From contig NZ_CP109907.1 in NCBI RefSeq assembly GCF_033097525.1, forward strand, positions 1,860,001 through 1,924,000: a stretch of 64,000 bases of DNA. The letters are read 5' to 3'. The DNA is from Sphingobacterium sp. UGAL515B_05. GTDB lineage: Bacteria > Bacteroidota > Bacteroidia > Sphingobacteriales > Sphingobacteriaceae. The notes beneath the pieces were generated by a model. That model searched no databases. It worked only from the letters and a program-made list of their open reading frames with translations, and was not told the origin of the DNA. Positions 34,502-44,969 of this stretch are shown piece by piece. The position numbers and the translations under genes were made by a program. Positions within the stretch are counted from its first letter, which is position 1, and each line of letters starts with the position of its first letter.

Positions 34502-35313
34502 AATTGATTCTCGAAGCTTTCATAAGCATATCCGGTATCACCGCAGCTTCTGGTATTGTCTATCAGGATAGGCAGATCCATATCGTTTCTGACAATAGCA
34601 ATTACATCTACAGCTATCATATCGCAGACCAAAAGTTGTCTAAAACGGTACTACGCCAGTCTGATCCGATGGAAAACATTGCTAAAGCAGCTAAATTGGA
34701 TTTGGAATCGATCACTTTCGATGGAAGCCGCTATTATCTTTATTGTTCTGGTTCTACCCCAAACAGAAACAATCGTTTTATTTGGGACGGCAAAACAGTC
34801 CTCGAGGAAGACGTCAGTAAAATCTATTCTTCCTTAATGGAAAAATTCAGTATTTCCAAAGAAGACTTCAATATTGAAGGCGTTGTTCATGTAAAAGATA
34901 AGATCTTATTTTTTAACCGCGGAAATGGTCCTAAAGGTGTAAATGCCATTTTGGAGTACCACCCGCTTTCTCCTGGCCAGTCGCGATGTATCCCGATTGA
35001 ACTACCCAAGCTAAATGGTATCTCGACAGGCTTCTCAGATGCGACCCTCGTTGGAAATGAAATCTATTTTATCGCTACCGCCGAAGATGCAAAATCGACC
35101 TATCTGGATGGAGAAATCGGAGGTTCCCTTCTTGGAAAAATACCTTCAGATCTTTCTGGCAAACCCGAGACACTCGAAATTCCTGAAAAGCATAAATTTG
35201 AAGGAATCACGTTAAAAGAGAAGACGGCCCAAGGCCTTGTATTCCTGCTGTGTGAGGATACCGATAGCGAAGATGATCATATGACCATCTATTCGCTCCA
35301 GGTAAGCAATTAA
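34495..35313 (+). CDS. Conserved hypothetical protein, propeller-like
   Basis: A 272-residue protein with no convincing cleavable signal. It is made of repeating beta-strand blocks (VYQDRQIHIVSDNSNYIYSY, ESITFDGSRYYLYCSG, IEGVVHVKDKILFFNRG, DATLVGNEIYFIATAE, FEGITLKEKTAQGLVFLLCE), which suggests a beta-propeller of five or six blades. I cannot name the family with certainty (possibly DUF6929). It starts inside the last codons of truC, so the two are coupled. Function unknown. Confidence 0.75.
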   Translation: MLKLILEAFISISGITAASGIVYQDRQIHIVSDNSNYIYSYHIADQKLSKTVLRQSDPMENIAKAAKLDLESITFDGSRYYLYCSGSTPNRNNRFIWDGKTVLEEDVSKIYSSLMEKFSISKEDFNIEGVVHVKDKILFFNRGNGPKGVNAILEYHPLSPGQSRCIPIELPKLNGISTGFSDATLVGNEIYFIATAEDAKSTYLDGEIGGSLLGKIPSDLSGKPETLEIPEKHKFEGITLKEKTAQGLVFLLCEDTDSEDDHMTIYSLQVSN

Positions 35314-35362
35314 ATCGATTGTTCTAAAATGGATTCACCGTGAGGAATCACGTATATTTTAT

Positions 35363-35370
35363 TAAATTTG
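35363..35370 (+). promoter_or_regulatory. Bacteroidota -7 promoter element for gcvT (TAAATTTG)
   Basis: Exact TAnnTTTG, 23 bp before the gcvT ATG and 49 bp after the upstream stop codon. No clear -33 element. Confidence 0.6.
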
Positions 35371-35393
35371 TAGCTGATTAAAACTTAATTTTT

Positions 35394-36476
35394 ATGTTAA
35401 AAAATACTGCCCTTTCGGAGACGCACATTGCTTTAGGAGCAAAGATGGTTCCCTTTGCAGGCTTCAACATGCCCGTACAATACACAGGCATCAATGATGA
35501 GCACGAAACAGTTCGCACAGGTGTAGGAGTTTTTGATGTAAGCCACATGGGTGAATTCATCCTAAAAGGGGAAAAAGCCCTGGATCTACTTCAAAAAATC
35601 TCTTCCAATGATGTGTCAAAATTATACGATGGCAAAGTTCAATATGCTTATATCCCCAATGAAACTGGCGGTGTAGTTGATGACTTCCTAACATACCGTA
35701 TAGACGATAAGACATATTTTTTGGTTGTGAATGCGTCAAATATTGAGAAAGATTGGAACTGGATCTCCAAATACAATACAGATGGTGTGGAGATGAAGAA
35801 TATCTCTGATCAAACCTCTTTATTTGCGGTACAAGGTCCTAAGGCTGCAGATGCACTTCAATCGCTTACAGATATCGAATTAGCTCCAATGGAATACTAT
35901 ACCTTTGCAAAAGGTACATTTGCGGGAGTAGAAAATGTGTTGGTTTCTGCAACAGGATATACAGGAGCTGGAGGTTTTGAAATCTATGTTGCCAATGAAG
36001 ATGCCCAAAAAGTATGGGATGCTATTTTTGAAGCAGGTAAAGCTTATGGAATCAAACCAATTGGTTTAGGTGCCCGTGATACTTTACGTCTAGAAATGGG
36101 TTTCTGCCTTTACGGAAATGATATCGACGATAATACATCTCCTTTAGAAGGCGGTTTAGGCTGGGTAACGAAGTTTACAAAAGACTTTGTGAATTCTGCA
36201 GCGCTTAAAGCGGAAAAAGAAGCTGGTCTAAAGAAAAAGCTTGTTGGTTTCGAAATGATTGACAGAGGCATTCCTCGTCATGATTACGAAATTGTTGATG
36301 CTGATGGAAATGTAATTGGACGTGTTACTTCGGGAACGCAATCACCAACATTGAAAAAATCAATCGGTTTGGGTTATGTGGATACAGCCTTTTCAAAAGA
36401 CGGCACCGAGATCTTTATTCTGATCCGCAATCAAAAAATAAAAGCAAAAGTAACAAAACCACCATTTGTGAAGTAA
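35394..36476 (+). CDS. gcvT: Aminomethyltransferase, glycine cleavage T-protein
   Basis: A 360-residue T-protein of normal length. It moves the aminomethyl carbon from GcvH to tetrahydrofolate and releases ammonia. Marks are [15 protein letters not shown] with the conserved [10 protein letters not shown], the middle segment [15 protein letters not shown], and [14 protein letters not shown] with the catalytic/folate Asp region. It is a single-gene unit with its own -7 box and terminator, far from gcvP (minus strand, 16-19 kb). Dispersed gcv genes are common in Bacteroidota. Confidence 0.98.
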   Translation: MLKNTALSETHIALGAKMVPFAGFNMPVQYTGINDEHETVRTGVGVFDVSHMGEFILKGEKALDLLQKISSNDVSKLYDGKVQYAYIPNETGGVVDDFLTYRIDDKTYFLVVNASNIEKDWNWISKYNTDGVEMKNISDQTSLFAVQGPKAADALQSLTDIELAPMEYYTFAKGTFAGVENVLVSATGYTGAGGFEIYVANEDAQKVWDAIFEAGKAYGIKPIGLGARDTLRLEMGFCLYGNDIDDNTSPLEGGLGWVTKFTKDFVNSAALKAEKEAGLKKKLVGFEMIDRGIPRHDYEIVDADGNVIGRVTSGTQSPTLKKSIGLGYVDTAFSKDGTEIFILIRNQKIKAKVTKPPFVK

Positions 36477-36477
36477 T

Positions 36478-36508
36478 AAAAAAAGCCTGCTTAAAGCAGG
36501 CTTTTTTT
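36478..36508. terminator. Bidirectional intrinsic terminator
   Basis: A 13-bp stem, AAAAAAAGCCTGC pairing with GCAGGCTTTTTTT, has loop TTAAA. It starts two bases after the gcvT stop and ends two bases from the stop of the convergent small membrane gene. Confidence 0.92.
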
Positions 36509-36509
36509 A

Positions 36510-36740
36510 TTACTTCTTCTTTTGTTTTGTAGTAGGTTGCTGTTTACCGCTTTCTTTTTGTTGAATAAGCGATCGAACGCGTTTGCTTAAAACAACGCGG
36601 AGGTAGATCAAAACCACCAAAAAGGCGATAGATAATCCGGTTACCAACATGTTGCCGGCCTTATACCCTTCAAAACCACTGTAAACTAAAAATACAATAG
36701 CCAAACTCAACACTATATTTAGAAAAAAATACTTTAACAT
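36510..36740 (-). CDS. Small membrane protein (76 aa)
   Basis: Two hydrophobic helices (about residues 5-22 and 31-50) followed by a basic tail rich in Lys and Gln (ending KQKKK). Possibly DUF6358, a Sphingobacteriaceae family, but I am not sure. It is the third gene of a tight minus-strand unit: 1 bp separates it from the upstream 99-aa gene. Function unknown. Confidence 0.75.
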   Translation of the reverse strand: MLKYFFLNIVLSLAIVFLVYSGFEGYKAGNMLVTGLSIAFLVVLIYLRVVLSKRVRSLIQQKESGKQQPTTKQKKK

Positions 36741-36741
36741 A

Positions 36742-37041
36742 TTACTTTTTTATTAATCCCAATACCCGTTGTCTCCATCCTCCAAAGAAATAGAATGCCC
36801 CCCCAACAATGTTTAATAAAACGATCGTCAAAGCCATCAGCATCCTTTCTGTGTTAGAAATTGTCCTCGAAAGCATGATTTCCCGTAGAACCAATATTAC
36901 CCATAGGAGAGACAATAAAATGGAAAGGCTACCTAAAATAGGGAATATACCAAGGTTAAATAATCGCGCTAAAATAGCTACGCTATAAAAAGCAAGACTA
37001 AACAAGAAAGCTTGTTTAGTCTGATGCTCCAAATTCTTCAT
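36742..37041 (-). CDS. Small membrane protein (99 aa)
   Basis: Three hydrophobic segments (about residues 12-30, 33-52 and 67-88), short polar loops, and a basic C terminus (RQRVLGLIKK). Family not recognised. It starts 1 bp after the rhodanese stop, so it is co-transcribed with it and with the 76-aa membrane gene. Rhodanese-plus-membrane-protein pairs occur in many bacteria, but no transport motif (such as the cysteine of YeeE-type proteins) is present here. Confidence 0.75.
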   Translation of the reverse strand: MKNLEHQTKQAFLFSLAFYSVAILARLFNLGIFPILGSLSILLSLLWVILVLREIMLSRTISNTERMLMALTIVLLNIVGGAFYFFGGWRQRVLGLIKK

Positions 37042-37042
37042 C

Positions 37043-37363
37043 TTAATAAACGTCTAACTCTGGATCGATTTCCTCTTTCCAAGCTAAAATTCCGCCTTTT
37101 AAGTTTGCAAGATTGTCAAAACCTTGTTGCTCCAATAACATAATCGCCTGTGCAGAACGTTTTCCCGAACGACATTGTACGATAACAGGTTTATCTTTCG
37201 CAATCTTATCCGCTTCGATCAATATACCTGAAAGTGGAATATTCAATCCATTTAAATTTGATACTTCATACTCAAAGGATTCACGAACGTCTATCAACTG
37301 AAAATCTTCGTTGTTATCGATTTTATTCTTTAATTCTTGTACAGATACTTCTTTCATTTTCAA
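37043..37363 (-). CDS. Single-domain rhodanese-like protein
   Basis: A 106-residue rhodanese domain with the active-site loop VQCRSGKRSA (Cys as persulfide carrier), the structural LIDVRESFEYEVSNL and the C-terminal GGILAWKEEID. It would carry sulfane sulfur in the cytoplasm; there is no signal peptide. It heads a three-gene unit with two small membrane proteins. Met1 or Met3 may be the start. Confidence 0.92.
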   Translation of the reverse strand: MKMKEVSVQELKNKIDNNEDFQLIDVRESFEYEVSNLNGLNIPLSGILIEADKIAKDKPVIVQCRSGKRSAQAIMLLEQQGFDNLANLKGGILAWKEEIDPELDVY

Positions 37364-37614
37364 ACTATTTAATAGTCAAATATACTACATTTTTTCCGAA
37401 AGTGTTCGCTTTCATGGATGCTCAAATCAGTCATTGTTCGTGAGAATAGTATAAAATATACTTCAATTTTTAGTGTATTAACGGCGTTAGAAATGCTAGA
37501 CGGGTTTTCCCTATCTCCACATCATTTTATCTGGATCATTTTAGGAAGTTTTTTGCATGCACAATTCGCTTGTAGAATTTTCCTTATCTTCACCCAGACT
37601 TTACTAAGCTTTAT

Positions 37615-38919
37615 ATGAATTCAATACCTAAAATTATACTGTCTATATCTTTACTAGCACTCTCGGCAGTAACTTATGGCCAGCAAGTCATTTCCGCACA
37701 GGAACGCCAAGATGTGAGCCGTATACTCAATACCTTAGCCGCCGATGATATGCGCGGTAGGTCTGCGCTGACAAAAGACATCGAACCTGCTGCAGATTTT
37801 ATCGCTGCTGAAATGAAGAGAATAGGCCTTACCCCCTACGCAGAACAAAATTATAGGCAAACATTCCAATTGGATAAAATCTCTCCGATAAGCAAATCAG
37901 CAACCATCAATAAGCAGATTATTGCAGCTGACCATATTATTTCACTTGGAAATCACGTGGATTTACAGTGGGATAATCAAAGTAGCCTTAACATCGTCGA
38001 AATAAAATCGGGCGATGATTTTGCGAAGGTATTTAGAGAACATTCACTGGCCAAAGAAAATACACTTGTCTTGGTAGATCCTTCCTTCGAAAGCTATTTT
38101 GTACGTTTTGGTCAAATGCTCAACGCTCCAAAATTTATAGAGGAATCCACCAAACAAAAACCATCGATTGTCTACCTTTTGACAGCGGAAAAGCCCAAAA
38201 CATTTCAAATTCATATTGAACGGAAACTTCAAAATTTCCCCTTGTTTAATGTGGCGGGAATTATTCCCGGCAAAAGTAAACCGAACGAATACGTCATCTT
38301 TTCGGGACATTACGATCATATTGGCATCCTTCCCGCAGTAGGCCAAGATTCTATTGCTAATGGCGCTGATGACGATGCCTCCGGTGTGACAGCAATGTTG
38401 ACCCTGGCAGATTACTACAAAAAACAGAATAAGAATGAAAGGACCCTTATTTTTGTTGCCTTTACCGCTGAAGAGCTTGGCATGTATGGCTCAAAATATT
38501 TTTCCAACCATATCAATGCAGATCAGGTAGTCGCGATGATCAATATGGAAATGATCGGAAAAGATTCAAAATTCGGTCCCAATACGGTATATATCACGGG
38601 ATATGATCAATCCAATCTGGGCGAATTGATGCAGGAGAATCTAAAAAATACAACCTTCAGATTCTACCCAGATCCTTATACCAAACAGAATCTGTTTTAC
38701 CGTAGTGACAATGCAGTATTAGCGGCCAAGGGAGTTCCGGCACATTCGTTCTCAACCTCTCAAATGGACAAGGATGAATACTACCACACCGTAAAAGATG
38801 AGGTATCTACGCTAAACGTTCAGAACATTATTTCCAGTATAGAAGCTATTGCGATAGGTACCTCGGGAATTGTAGAAGGCAGACAAACACCTTCCCGCGT
38901 CGAAAAACTAAAAGATTAA
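37615..38919 (+). CDS. Secreted M28-family zinc peptidase
   Basis: A 434-residue exported peptidase with a signal peptide to about residue 23 (VTYGQ). The M28 metal-binding residues are visible in order: HYDHIG, NGADDDASG, FTAEELGMYGS (catalytic and metal Glu), MINMEMIG and the late His in AHSFSTSQMDKDEYYHT. It is expected to be an aminopeptidase in the periplasm or outside the cell. The last base pairs overlap the convergent GNAT gene: a single TTAA provides both stop codons. The 251-bp gap before it shows only shadow ORFs. Confidence 0.93.
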   Translation: MNSIPKIILSISLLALSAVTYGQQVISAQERQDVSRILNTLAADDMRGRSALTKDIEPAADFIAAEMKRIGLTPYAEQNYRQTFQLDKISPISKSATINKQIIAADHIISLGNHVDLQWDNQSSLNIVEIKSGDDFAKVFREHSLAKENTLVLVDPSFESYFVRFGQMLNAPKFIEESTKQKPSIVYLLTAEKPKTFQIHIERKLQNFPLFNVAGIIPGKSKPNEYVIFSGHYDHIGILPAVGQDSIANGADDDASGVTAMLTLADYYKKQNKNERTLIFVAFTAEELGMYGSKYFSNHINADQVVAMINMEMIGKDSKFGPNTVYITGYDQSNLGELMQENLKNTTFRFYPDPYTKQNLFYRSDNAVLAAKGVPAHSFSTSQMDKDEYYHTVKDEVSTLNVQNIISSIEAIAIGTSGIVEGRQTPSRVEKLKD

Positions 38920-39416
38920 GAAACAGCCGAAGCTTTGACGTCCTTTTGCATAACATAGTCGTTTAGCACATAATCATAATAAGGAATATCAATAGTTTCA
39001 ACCACCTCAAAGCCCTGCTTTAAATAGAAATGGTAAGCAGGGTTATTTCTATTTACATTTAGTTCAAGAATACCTTTACCTTTTAGTCGTGTTTTTTCTG
39101 AAGCGAAGTCTATCAGTGCCTTTCCGAAACCTTTTCCTTGAACATTAGGCATTAAGTAGAGCTTTTCAATACGGACGCGATCTTCAAGAGTTCTCAAGGC
39201 AATAAATCCCTGTCCTATACCATCTTCTTTCAAAACATAAAAAAATTGGCCATTCACCATGCTTTCTGCAAGTCCTTCAACAGTATAACTTTTTTCTAGC
39301 ATAAAGTCAATCTGATCCTGTGAAAGTATCTCTCCATAAGTAACTGGCCAAATAATATGCGCCATATTGGAAATGCTTCTGATATCGCTTTGCTCTGCCA
39401 ATTCTATTGTTATCAT
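38916..39416 (-). CDS. GNAT-family N-acetyltransferase
   Basis: A 166-residue GNAT protein. Motif A, which binds acetyl-CoA pyrophosphate, is VQGKGFGKALIDFA, preceded by VRIEKLYLMP, and motif B is NPAYHFYLKQGFEVV. The substrate is unknown. Its start overlaps the upstream gene by 4 bp (ATGA), so it is the last gene of the secA-led minus-strand unit. Confidence 0.9.
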   Translation of the reverse strand: MITIELAEQSDIRSISNMAHIIWPVTYGEILSQDQIDFMLEKSYTVEGLAESMVNGQFFYVLKEDGIGQGFIALRTLEDRVRIEKLYLMPNVQGKGFGKALIDFASEKTRLKGKGILELNVNRNNPAYHFYLKQGFEVVETIDIPYYDYVLNDYVMQKDVKASAVS

Positions 39417-39991
39417 GCAATCTTTTCTCCTATTAAAATGTATTTTACATGGGAAAATTCAAGAACAAATAAGCCATCATTTTCCATTTCGTATTCGTTG
39501 TCACCGATCTTAATCAGACCCTCGTATGTGTTTTTTTCATCCGTATCAAGCCCATCGATTCGGATTTTTTCGCCCGCAGGCTTCCATTTGGTGAATCCCG
39601 TTGTCACAAAACAATGGCGCACCCCCGTCGTGATAAGGACAATATTAATCTGCTCAAGATAGGGCTGGTAATAAGCCACATCAAGCTGATCAGTCAAGAT
39701 ATTCACCGCTTTGTATTGATGTGCTATAAGGTATTCTATAGCCGTCTTTAGAAAATCATTATCATAGGAAATTACCTTTAAATTTTCCTGTGAATCGTTA
39801 ATGGATTTTTTTGTAAAAACGATATCGAACTTATAACCACGCGCATCCAATAAATCGATGGTTTCCGCCTCAATTACAATAGTTGGGCTCCATTCCAGCA
39901 GCTGTCCCAAGTCCTCTTCATCGATAAGGAAAAGATCTTCAATCAGTAATGCGGGTTCCTGATTTTCACGGACAATATGATGAGATGACAT
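39413..39991 (-). CDS. Divergent thiamine-pyrophosphokinase-like protein of unknown function
   Basis: A 192-residue soluble protein. The order of segments resembles thiamine pyrophosphokinase: a Rossmann-like part with SYDNDFLKTAIEYLIAHQYKAVNIL, where kinases have DxDxTDxxKAL, and a C-terminal beta domain with the closing strands GLFVLEF and KYILIG. However, the catalytic DFDS motif and the Asp/Thr pair are not present, so activity is doubtful. It lies between the M20 amidohydrolase (7-bp gap) and the GNAT gene (4-bp overlap). The family call is a by-eye guess; it may be a structural relic or an unrelated fold. Confidence 0.55.
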   Translation of the reverse strand: MSSHHIVRENQEPALLIEDLFLIDEEDLGQLLEWSPTIVIEAETIDLLDARGYKFDIVFTKKSINDSQENLKVISYDNDFLKTAIEYLIAHQYKAVNILTDQLDVAYYQPYLEQINIVLITTGVRHCFVTTGFTKWKPAGEKIRIDGLDTDEKNTYEGLIKIGDNEYEMENDGLFVLEFSHVKYILIGEKIA

Positions 39992-39998
39992 ATATAAT

Positions 39999-41189
39999 TT
40001 AATAACCGAGCCTACGCAAGGTAATGTATGCCATCAACCCCGTACTGATCTCCAACGAGCTTTCATCCACATCAAAGGTAGGCGTATGGACGGCTGAAGA
40101 AATTCCTCGTGCCGCATTACCTGTACCCAAACGATAGAAACAAGCATTAATTTCTTGTGAATAATAGGAAAAATCCTCCGCGGCAGGCCATAGATCTAAG
40201 TCTACAACATTTTCCTTACCAAGATATTCTTCTGCAAAAGTTCGTGCACTTTTAGTCAATTGAGGCTCGTTTATTAAAAAAGGATATCCTTTACGGACCT
40301 CAAATTCACAAGTTGCCCCCATACTTTCAGCAATGCCGACAGCAATTTTCACCATTCTCTCATGCGCCTCAGCACGCCATTCTTCGTCAAATGTGCGAAA
40401 TGTACCTTCCAGATAAACCTGATCAGGAATAATATTTGTCGCTCCATTGGCTATAATCTTTCCGAAAGATAACACTGTTGGGGTACGAGGATCTGCAAAT
40501 CGACTAGCGATCTGTTGCAAAGCAGTAATGATCTGTGCTGTAATAACAATTGGATCAATATTTTGATGCGGATGTGCGCCATGCCCGCCTCTGCCTTTGA
40601 CTGTCATAAACAGTTCATCGCAGGAAGCCATGTATTTTCCCTCACGGAAGCCAACTTTTCCTACCTCAATAAAAGGCATCACATGCTGTCCTATTATAGC
40701 CGAAGGCGCTGGATTTTGCAGAGCCCCCTCTTTGATCATTAGGGAAGCTCCTCCTGGCAAGCGCTCCTCACCGGGCTGGAAGATCAATTTGATCGTTCCT
40801 CCAAATTCGGCTTTCAGGCTATTCAATATTTTAGCTGTCCCCAAAAGAGAAGAGGTATGTACATCATGGCCACAGGCATGCATCACTCCTGGATTTTTGG
40901 AACCATATGAACGGCCCTCCACTTCTTGGATTGGTAAAGCATCCATATCTGCGCGTAACGCAATAACTTCATCTGATGGTAGGTCACCTTTGATTAAAGC
41001 GACAATACCCGTATCGGCTTTAGCCTCATAAGGAATTCCCAATTCATCCAATTGCGCTTTTACAAATGCCGAGGTATTGTATTCTTCGAAGGAAAGTTCA
41101 GGATTCTGATGAAGATGTCTACGATTGGAAACCGTATCTTCAAAATATTGATGAGCTAAGGCCAGGACTTTTTCTTTCGTACTTGCCAT
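39999..41189 (-). CDS. M20-family amidohydrolase (hippurate/IAA-amino-acid hydrolase type)
   Basis: A 396-residue metallo-amidohydrolase. Metal-site motifs are visible: ADMDALPIQE, MHACGHDVHTS, FQPGEERLPGGA and the late His in AVHTPTFDVDE; the dimerisation-domain segment GRGGHGAHPH is also present. It would hydrolyse N-acylated amino acids or similar amides in the cytoplasm. The start MASTKEKVLA at 41189 is chosen; the open frame continues 39 codons upstream but those overlap the SPOR gene and have no family match. It lies 13 bp after the SPOR gene. Confidence 0.92.
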   Translation of the reverse strand: MASTKEKVLALAHQYFEDTVSNRRHLHQNPELSFEEYNTSAFVKAQLDELGIPYEAKADTGIVALIKGDLPSDEVIALRADMDALPIQEVEGRSYGSKNPGVMHACGHDVHTSSLLGTAKILNSLKAEFGGTIKLIFQPGEERLPGGASLMIKEGALQNPAPSAIIGQHVMPFIEVGKVGFREGKYMASCDELFMTVKGRGGHGAHPHQNIDPIVITAQIITALQQIASRFADPRTPTVLSFGKIIANGATNIIPDQVYLEGTFRTFDEEWRAEAHERMVKIAVGIAESMGATCEFEVRKGYPFLINEPQLTKSARTFAEEYLGKENVVDLDLWPAAEDFSYYSQEINACFYRLGTGNAARGISSAVHTPTFDVDESSLEISTGLMAYITLRRLGY

Positions 41190-41202
41190 AAGGTTGATTG
41201 AT

Positions 41203-41661
41203 TTATTGATATACAAAAACGTTCTCTGAAAAAACAAAGACGTTGCTAAAATATTGACGCAACTCGCGCATGAAGGCATTTGCTTCAGAGCGGCTTCTAA
41301 AATCACCTACCTTAACGCGATAATTGGGTTCATCATAGGTGATATAGGTATCAATATCCTTATACATGCTTCGGAAACGTGTCTGCTCCGAAAATGCCTG
41401 ATTGCGACTTGATCCAGCGAAGATCTGTACGCGGAATCCCCTTACTTTGACCCGCGTTGCCGCTGAGCGGACGACGGGTTTAGAAGGAACTACTGTCGTT
41501 TTGCTTTCGACAGGATTGATCCCCATAGCTGCCCTGAAATTTTGAAGCTGTGTAATCAACGAATCTTTGGTTACAATTACTCCACCTTTTTCTTGTGCGT
41601 TCACCTGAACTAGCGCAAACAACACAAGTGCATGTATGAAAATCAATCCTCTCTTCAGCAT
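41203..41661 (-). CDS. Exported SPOR-domain protein
   Basis: A 152-residue protein with a signal peptide (cleavage near VNAQ, residue 23), a linker, and a SPOR domain over residues about 75-150: GFRVQIFAGSSRNQA, then YRVKVGDFRSRSEANAFMRELR and FVFSENVFVY. SPOR domains bind peptidoglycan stripped of stem peptides, usually at the division site. It lies 20 bp after secA and 13 bp before the amidohydrolase, so it belongs to the secA-led unit. Confidence 0.9.
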   Translation of the reverse strand: MLKRGLIFIHALVLFALVQVNAQEKGGVIVTKDSLITQLQNFRAAMGINPVESKTTVVPSKPVVRSAATRVKVRGFRVQIFAGSSRNQAFSEQTRFRSMYKDIDTYITYDEPNYRVKVGDFRSRSEANAFMRELRQYFSNVFVFSENVFVYQ

Positions 41662-41681
41662 AGTTTAACCTTTCTTATCGA

Positions 41682-44600
41682 TTAGTTATTTGCGCCGTGG
41701 CAATTTTTATATTTTTTTCCTGAACCACAAGGACATTCGTCATTGCGTCCCACAGTATTCTCATTACGGACAGGTTCTTTTGCACCCTCATTCACATCCT
41801 CTTCACTTACACCTGTAGGCGAAGCCAATTCAGCTTTGCTTTCAACAGTTTTCACTGGCGCCTGCTGTACTTGTCTCGCTTGCATAGAAGTCGGTTCTTG
41901 ACCTGGAATCTCTCCTTTGAAAATAAAGCTAACGACATCTTTATTCATGGAAGCTAACATCGATTTAAACAAATCAAATGCCTCCATTTTATAAATGATA
42001 ATCGGATCCTTTTGTTCATAAACAGCATTTTGAACGGATTGTTTCAAATCATCCATTTCACGCAAGTGCTCTTTCCAAGCCTCGTCGATTAATGCTAATA
42101 CGATTCCTTTTTCAAAAGATTTGAAAACTTCTTTACCGTTGCTTTCGATCGCTTTTTTCAAATTCGCCGACACTTGAATGCCACGGATACCATCCGTAAA
42201 TGGAATAACGACATTTTCGACAATTTGACCTCTTTCCGCATATACATTATTCAATACAGGAACTGTCAAAGCGCCAACGGCTTCAATTTTATGGTGGTAA
42301 GCATTAATTGCATGCTCAAATAGACGATCGGTCAAGCCTTCAATTTTGCCTTGCGCAAATTCTTCCGCAGTAATTTCTGGTGTAATCGCAAAAATACGGA
42401 TTACTTCGATTTGGAAATCTTCATAGTTACCTTGCTCTTTTGCTTCAACGACAATTTCTTCAGCTACATCAAAAATCATGTTGTTCAAATCCACATCCAA
42501 ACGTTCTCCAAACAATGCGTTTTTACGCTTCGAATAGATTACAGTACGTTGTGAATTCATGACATCATCGTATTCCAATAGACGTTTACGGATACCAAAG
42601 TTATTCTCCTCCACTTTACGTTGTGCACGTTCGATGGATTTAGTCAACATACTATGTTGCATCACTTCACCTTCTTCAACACCCATTTTCACCATGATGT
42701 TAGAGATTCGCTCTGAAGCAAATAAACGCATCAAGTTATCTTCCAAAGAAACGAAGAATTGCGAAGAACCTGGGTCTCCCTGACGACCTGCACGACCACG
42801 TAACTGACGGTCAACACGACGAGATTCGTGTCTTTCGGTACCGATAATTGCAAGACCGCCAGCATTTTTAACTTCTTCGGTCAATTTAATATCCGTACCA
42901 CGACCAGCCATGTTCGTTGCGATGGTTACTTGTCCTGGGCGTCCAGCTTCAGCTACGATATCAGCTTCTTTTTGGTGTAACTTCGCATTTAATACATTAT
43001 GTTTAATCTTACGCAATTGAAGCATACGGCTCAATAACTCCGAAATTTCAACCGATGTCGTACCAACCAATACCGGGCGTCCTTGCTCTGTCAACCGTTG
43101 GATTTCTTCAGCTACTGCATTGTACTTTTCACGTGCCGTACGATAAATCAGATCCTGACGGTCATCGCGTTGGATTCCACGGTTCGTCGGAATTTCAACA
43201 ACATCAAGTTTATAAATTTCCCAAAGCTCACCGGCCTCTGTCGACGCTGTACCTGTCATACCCGAAAGCTTATGGTACATACGGAAGTAATTTTGCAGTG
43301 TAATCGTTGCGTAAGTTTGTGTTGCATCTTCTACTTTCACATTCTCTTTCGCTTCGATCGCCTGGTGCAAACCATCGGAGTAACGACGGCCGTCCATGAT
43401 ACGACCTGTTTGCTCATCAACAATTTTCACTTTACCTTCATCAACGATATATTCAACATCATTTTCAAACAAGGTATATGCTTTTAACAGCTGGTTAATC
43501 GAGTGAATACGCTCTGCTTTAATTGAATAATCGCGCAGCATGTCTTCTTTCTGAGCTGCCTTTTCTTCCAAAGTCAAAGCAGACTTTTCAATTTCGGCAA
43601 TCTCAGTACCAACATCTGGTAAAATAAAGAATGAAGGATCTTCACCTGTTGCTGTAATCAACTCGATACCTTTTTCTGTTAATTCTACTTGATTATTCTT
43701 TTCATCAATCACAAAATAAAGTTCTGCATCTACTTTAGGCATATTTTTATTTTGCTCTTGCATATAGTAGTTTTCTACTTTTTGTAAGATAGAACGATTA
43801 GCACCTTCGCTTAAGAACTTGATTAATGCTTTATTTTTAGGTAAACCTCTATAAGCTCTTAATAATGCTAAACCTCCGCCTTCAACATCAGAATCTCCTG
43901 CCGCCAGCGCTTTTTTAGCATCATTCAAGACTGTATTGATGTAAGCTTTCTGTACATGTACCAAACGTTCGATACGCGGTTTTAATTGGTAGAATTCGTG
44001 TTGATCGCCACGAGGAATAGGACCTGAGATAATTAATGGTGTACGCGCATCATCAATCAATACAGAGTCAACCTCATCGACCATGGCAAAGTGTAATTTT
44101 CCTTGCACCAATGCGTCTGGCGTCTGAACCATATTATCACGTAGATAATCGAAGCCAAACTCATTATTCGTACCATATACGATATCCGATTGATAAGCTT
44201 TACGACGTTGCGGGGAATTTGGTTGATGTTTATCGATACAGTCAACAGATAGTCCGTGGAACTCAAATAACGGTGCATTCCACTCCGAGTCACGACGAGC
44301 AAGGTAATCATTCACCGTTACGATGTGTACTCCTTGGCCAGAAAGCGCATTTAGATATGTCGGTAATGTTCCTACCAACGTTTTACCCTCACCTGTAGCC
44401 ATCTCGGCAATTTTACCGCTGTGCAATACAATACCACCGATTAACTGGACATCATAGTGTACCATGTTCCAAGTGACCTCCGTACCTGCAGCCATCCATT
44501 TGTTTTTCCAAATCGCCTTATCACCATTGATGATAACGTTTGATTTGTAAACAGCCAATTCTCTGTCAAAATCGTTGGCAGTAACTTCTAATTCTTCGTT

Positions 44601-44969
44601 TTCTGTCAAACGTCTTGAAGTTTCTTTTACCACAGCAAATGCCTCCGGTAAAATATCCTTCAATACCTCTTCCAACTTCTTGTCACGGTCTTTGGACAAT
44701 TTGTCCACTTGCTCGTAAATAGAAGTTTTCTTTGCCATATCGTCCTCGTCTTGATCCGCTTCTTTTTTAAGCGTATCAATTTCTTGGTCAATATCTGCTA
44801 GGTAATTTTTAATTCTTTCTTTGAAATCAACGGTCTTGGCACGTAACTCGTCATTGGTTAGATTTGAAAGCTTCTCATATTCAGCTTTGATTTGGTCTAC
44901 CACAGGCTGAATTCCCTTGATATCTCTCTCGGATTTACTTCCAAATAATTTACTTAAAAACTTTAACAT
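41682..44969 (-). CDS. secA: Preprotein translocase subunit SecA
   Basis: A 1095-residue SecA, about 190 longer than E. coli SecA, with extra sequence spread through the N-terminal and central parts as is usual in Bacteroidota. Visible marks are [14 protein letters not shown] (Walker A), [21 protein letters not shown] (DEAD-like Walker B region), [12 protein letters not shown] and [10 protein letters not shown] (motor domain 2), and the C-terminal zinc finger [13 protein letters not shown]. It powers export through SecYEG. It leads a five-gene unit: secA, SPOR protein, amidohydrolase, TPK-like protein, GNAT. The 257-bp gap upstream holds no other feature. Confidence 0.98.
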   Translation of the reverse strand: MLKFLSKLFGSKSERDIKGIQPVVDQIKAEYEKLSNLTNDELRAKTVDFKERIKNYLADIDQEIDTLKKEADQDEDDMAKKTSIYEQVDKLSKDRDKKLEEVLKDILPEAFAVVKETSRRLTENEELEVTANDFDRELAVYKSNVIINGDKAIWKNKWMAAGTEVTWNMVHYDVQLIGGIVLHSGKIAEMATGEGKTLVGTLPTYLNALSGQGVHIVTVNDYLARRDSEWNAPLFEFHGLSVDCIDKHQPNSPQRRKAYQSDIVYGTNNEFGFDYLRDNMVQTPDALVQGKLHFAMVDEVDSVLIDDARTPLIISGPIPRGDQHEFYQLKPRIERLVHVQKAYINTVLNDAKKALAAGDSDVEGGGLALLRAYRGLPKNKALIKFLSEGANRSILQKVENYYMQEQNKNMPKVDAELYFVIDEKNNQVELTEKGIELITATGEDPSFFILPDVGTEIAEIEKSALTLEEKAAQKEDMLRDYSIKAERIHSINQLLKAYTLFENDVEYIVDEGKVKIVDEQTGRIMDGRRYSDGLHQAIEAKENVKVEDATQTYATITLQNYFRMYHKLSGMTGTASTEAGELWEIYKLDVVEIPTNRGIQRDDRQDLIYRTAREKYNAVAEEIQRLTEQGRPVLVGTTSVEISELLSRMLQLRKIKHNVLNAKLHQKEADIVAEAGRPGQVTIATNMAGRGTDIKLTEEVKNAGGLAIIGTERHESRRVDRQLRGRAGRQGDPGSSQFFVSLEDNLMRLFASERISNIMVKMGVEEGEVMQHSMLTKSIERAQRKVEENNFGIRKRLLEYDDVMNSQRTVIYSKRKNALFGERLDVDLNNMIFDVAEEIVVEAKEQGNYEDFQIEVIRIFAITPEITAEEFAQGKIEGLTDRLFEHAINAYHHKIEAVGALTVPVLNNVYAERGQIVENVVIPFTDGIRGIQVSANLKKAIESNGKEVFKSFEKGIVLALIDEAWKEHLREMDDLKQSVQNAVYEQKDPIIIYKMEAFDLFKSMLASMNKDVVSFIFKGEIPGQEPTSMQARQVQQAPVKTVESKAELASPTGVSEEDVNEGAKEPVRNENTVGRNDECPCGSGKKYKNCHGANN

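Noticed and set aside
39360..41189. Operon as a thiamine-related pathway
   Set aside because: The TPK-like protein lacks catalytic motifs and its neighbours (M20 amidohydrolase, GNAT) have no specific tie to thiamine.
42351..44398. Several open frames antisense to secA
   Set aside because: They are shadows of the secA codon pattern with no start signals or family resemblance.
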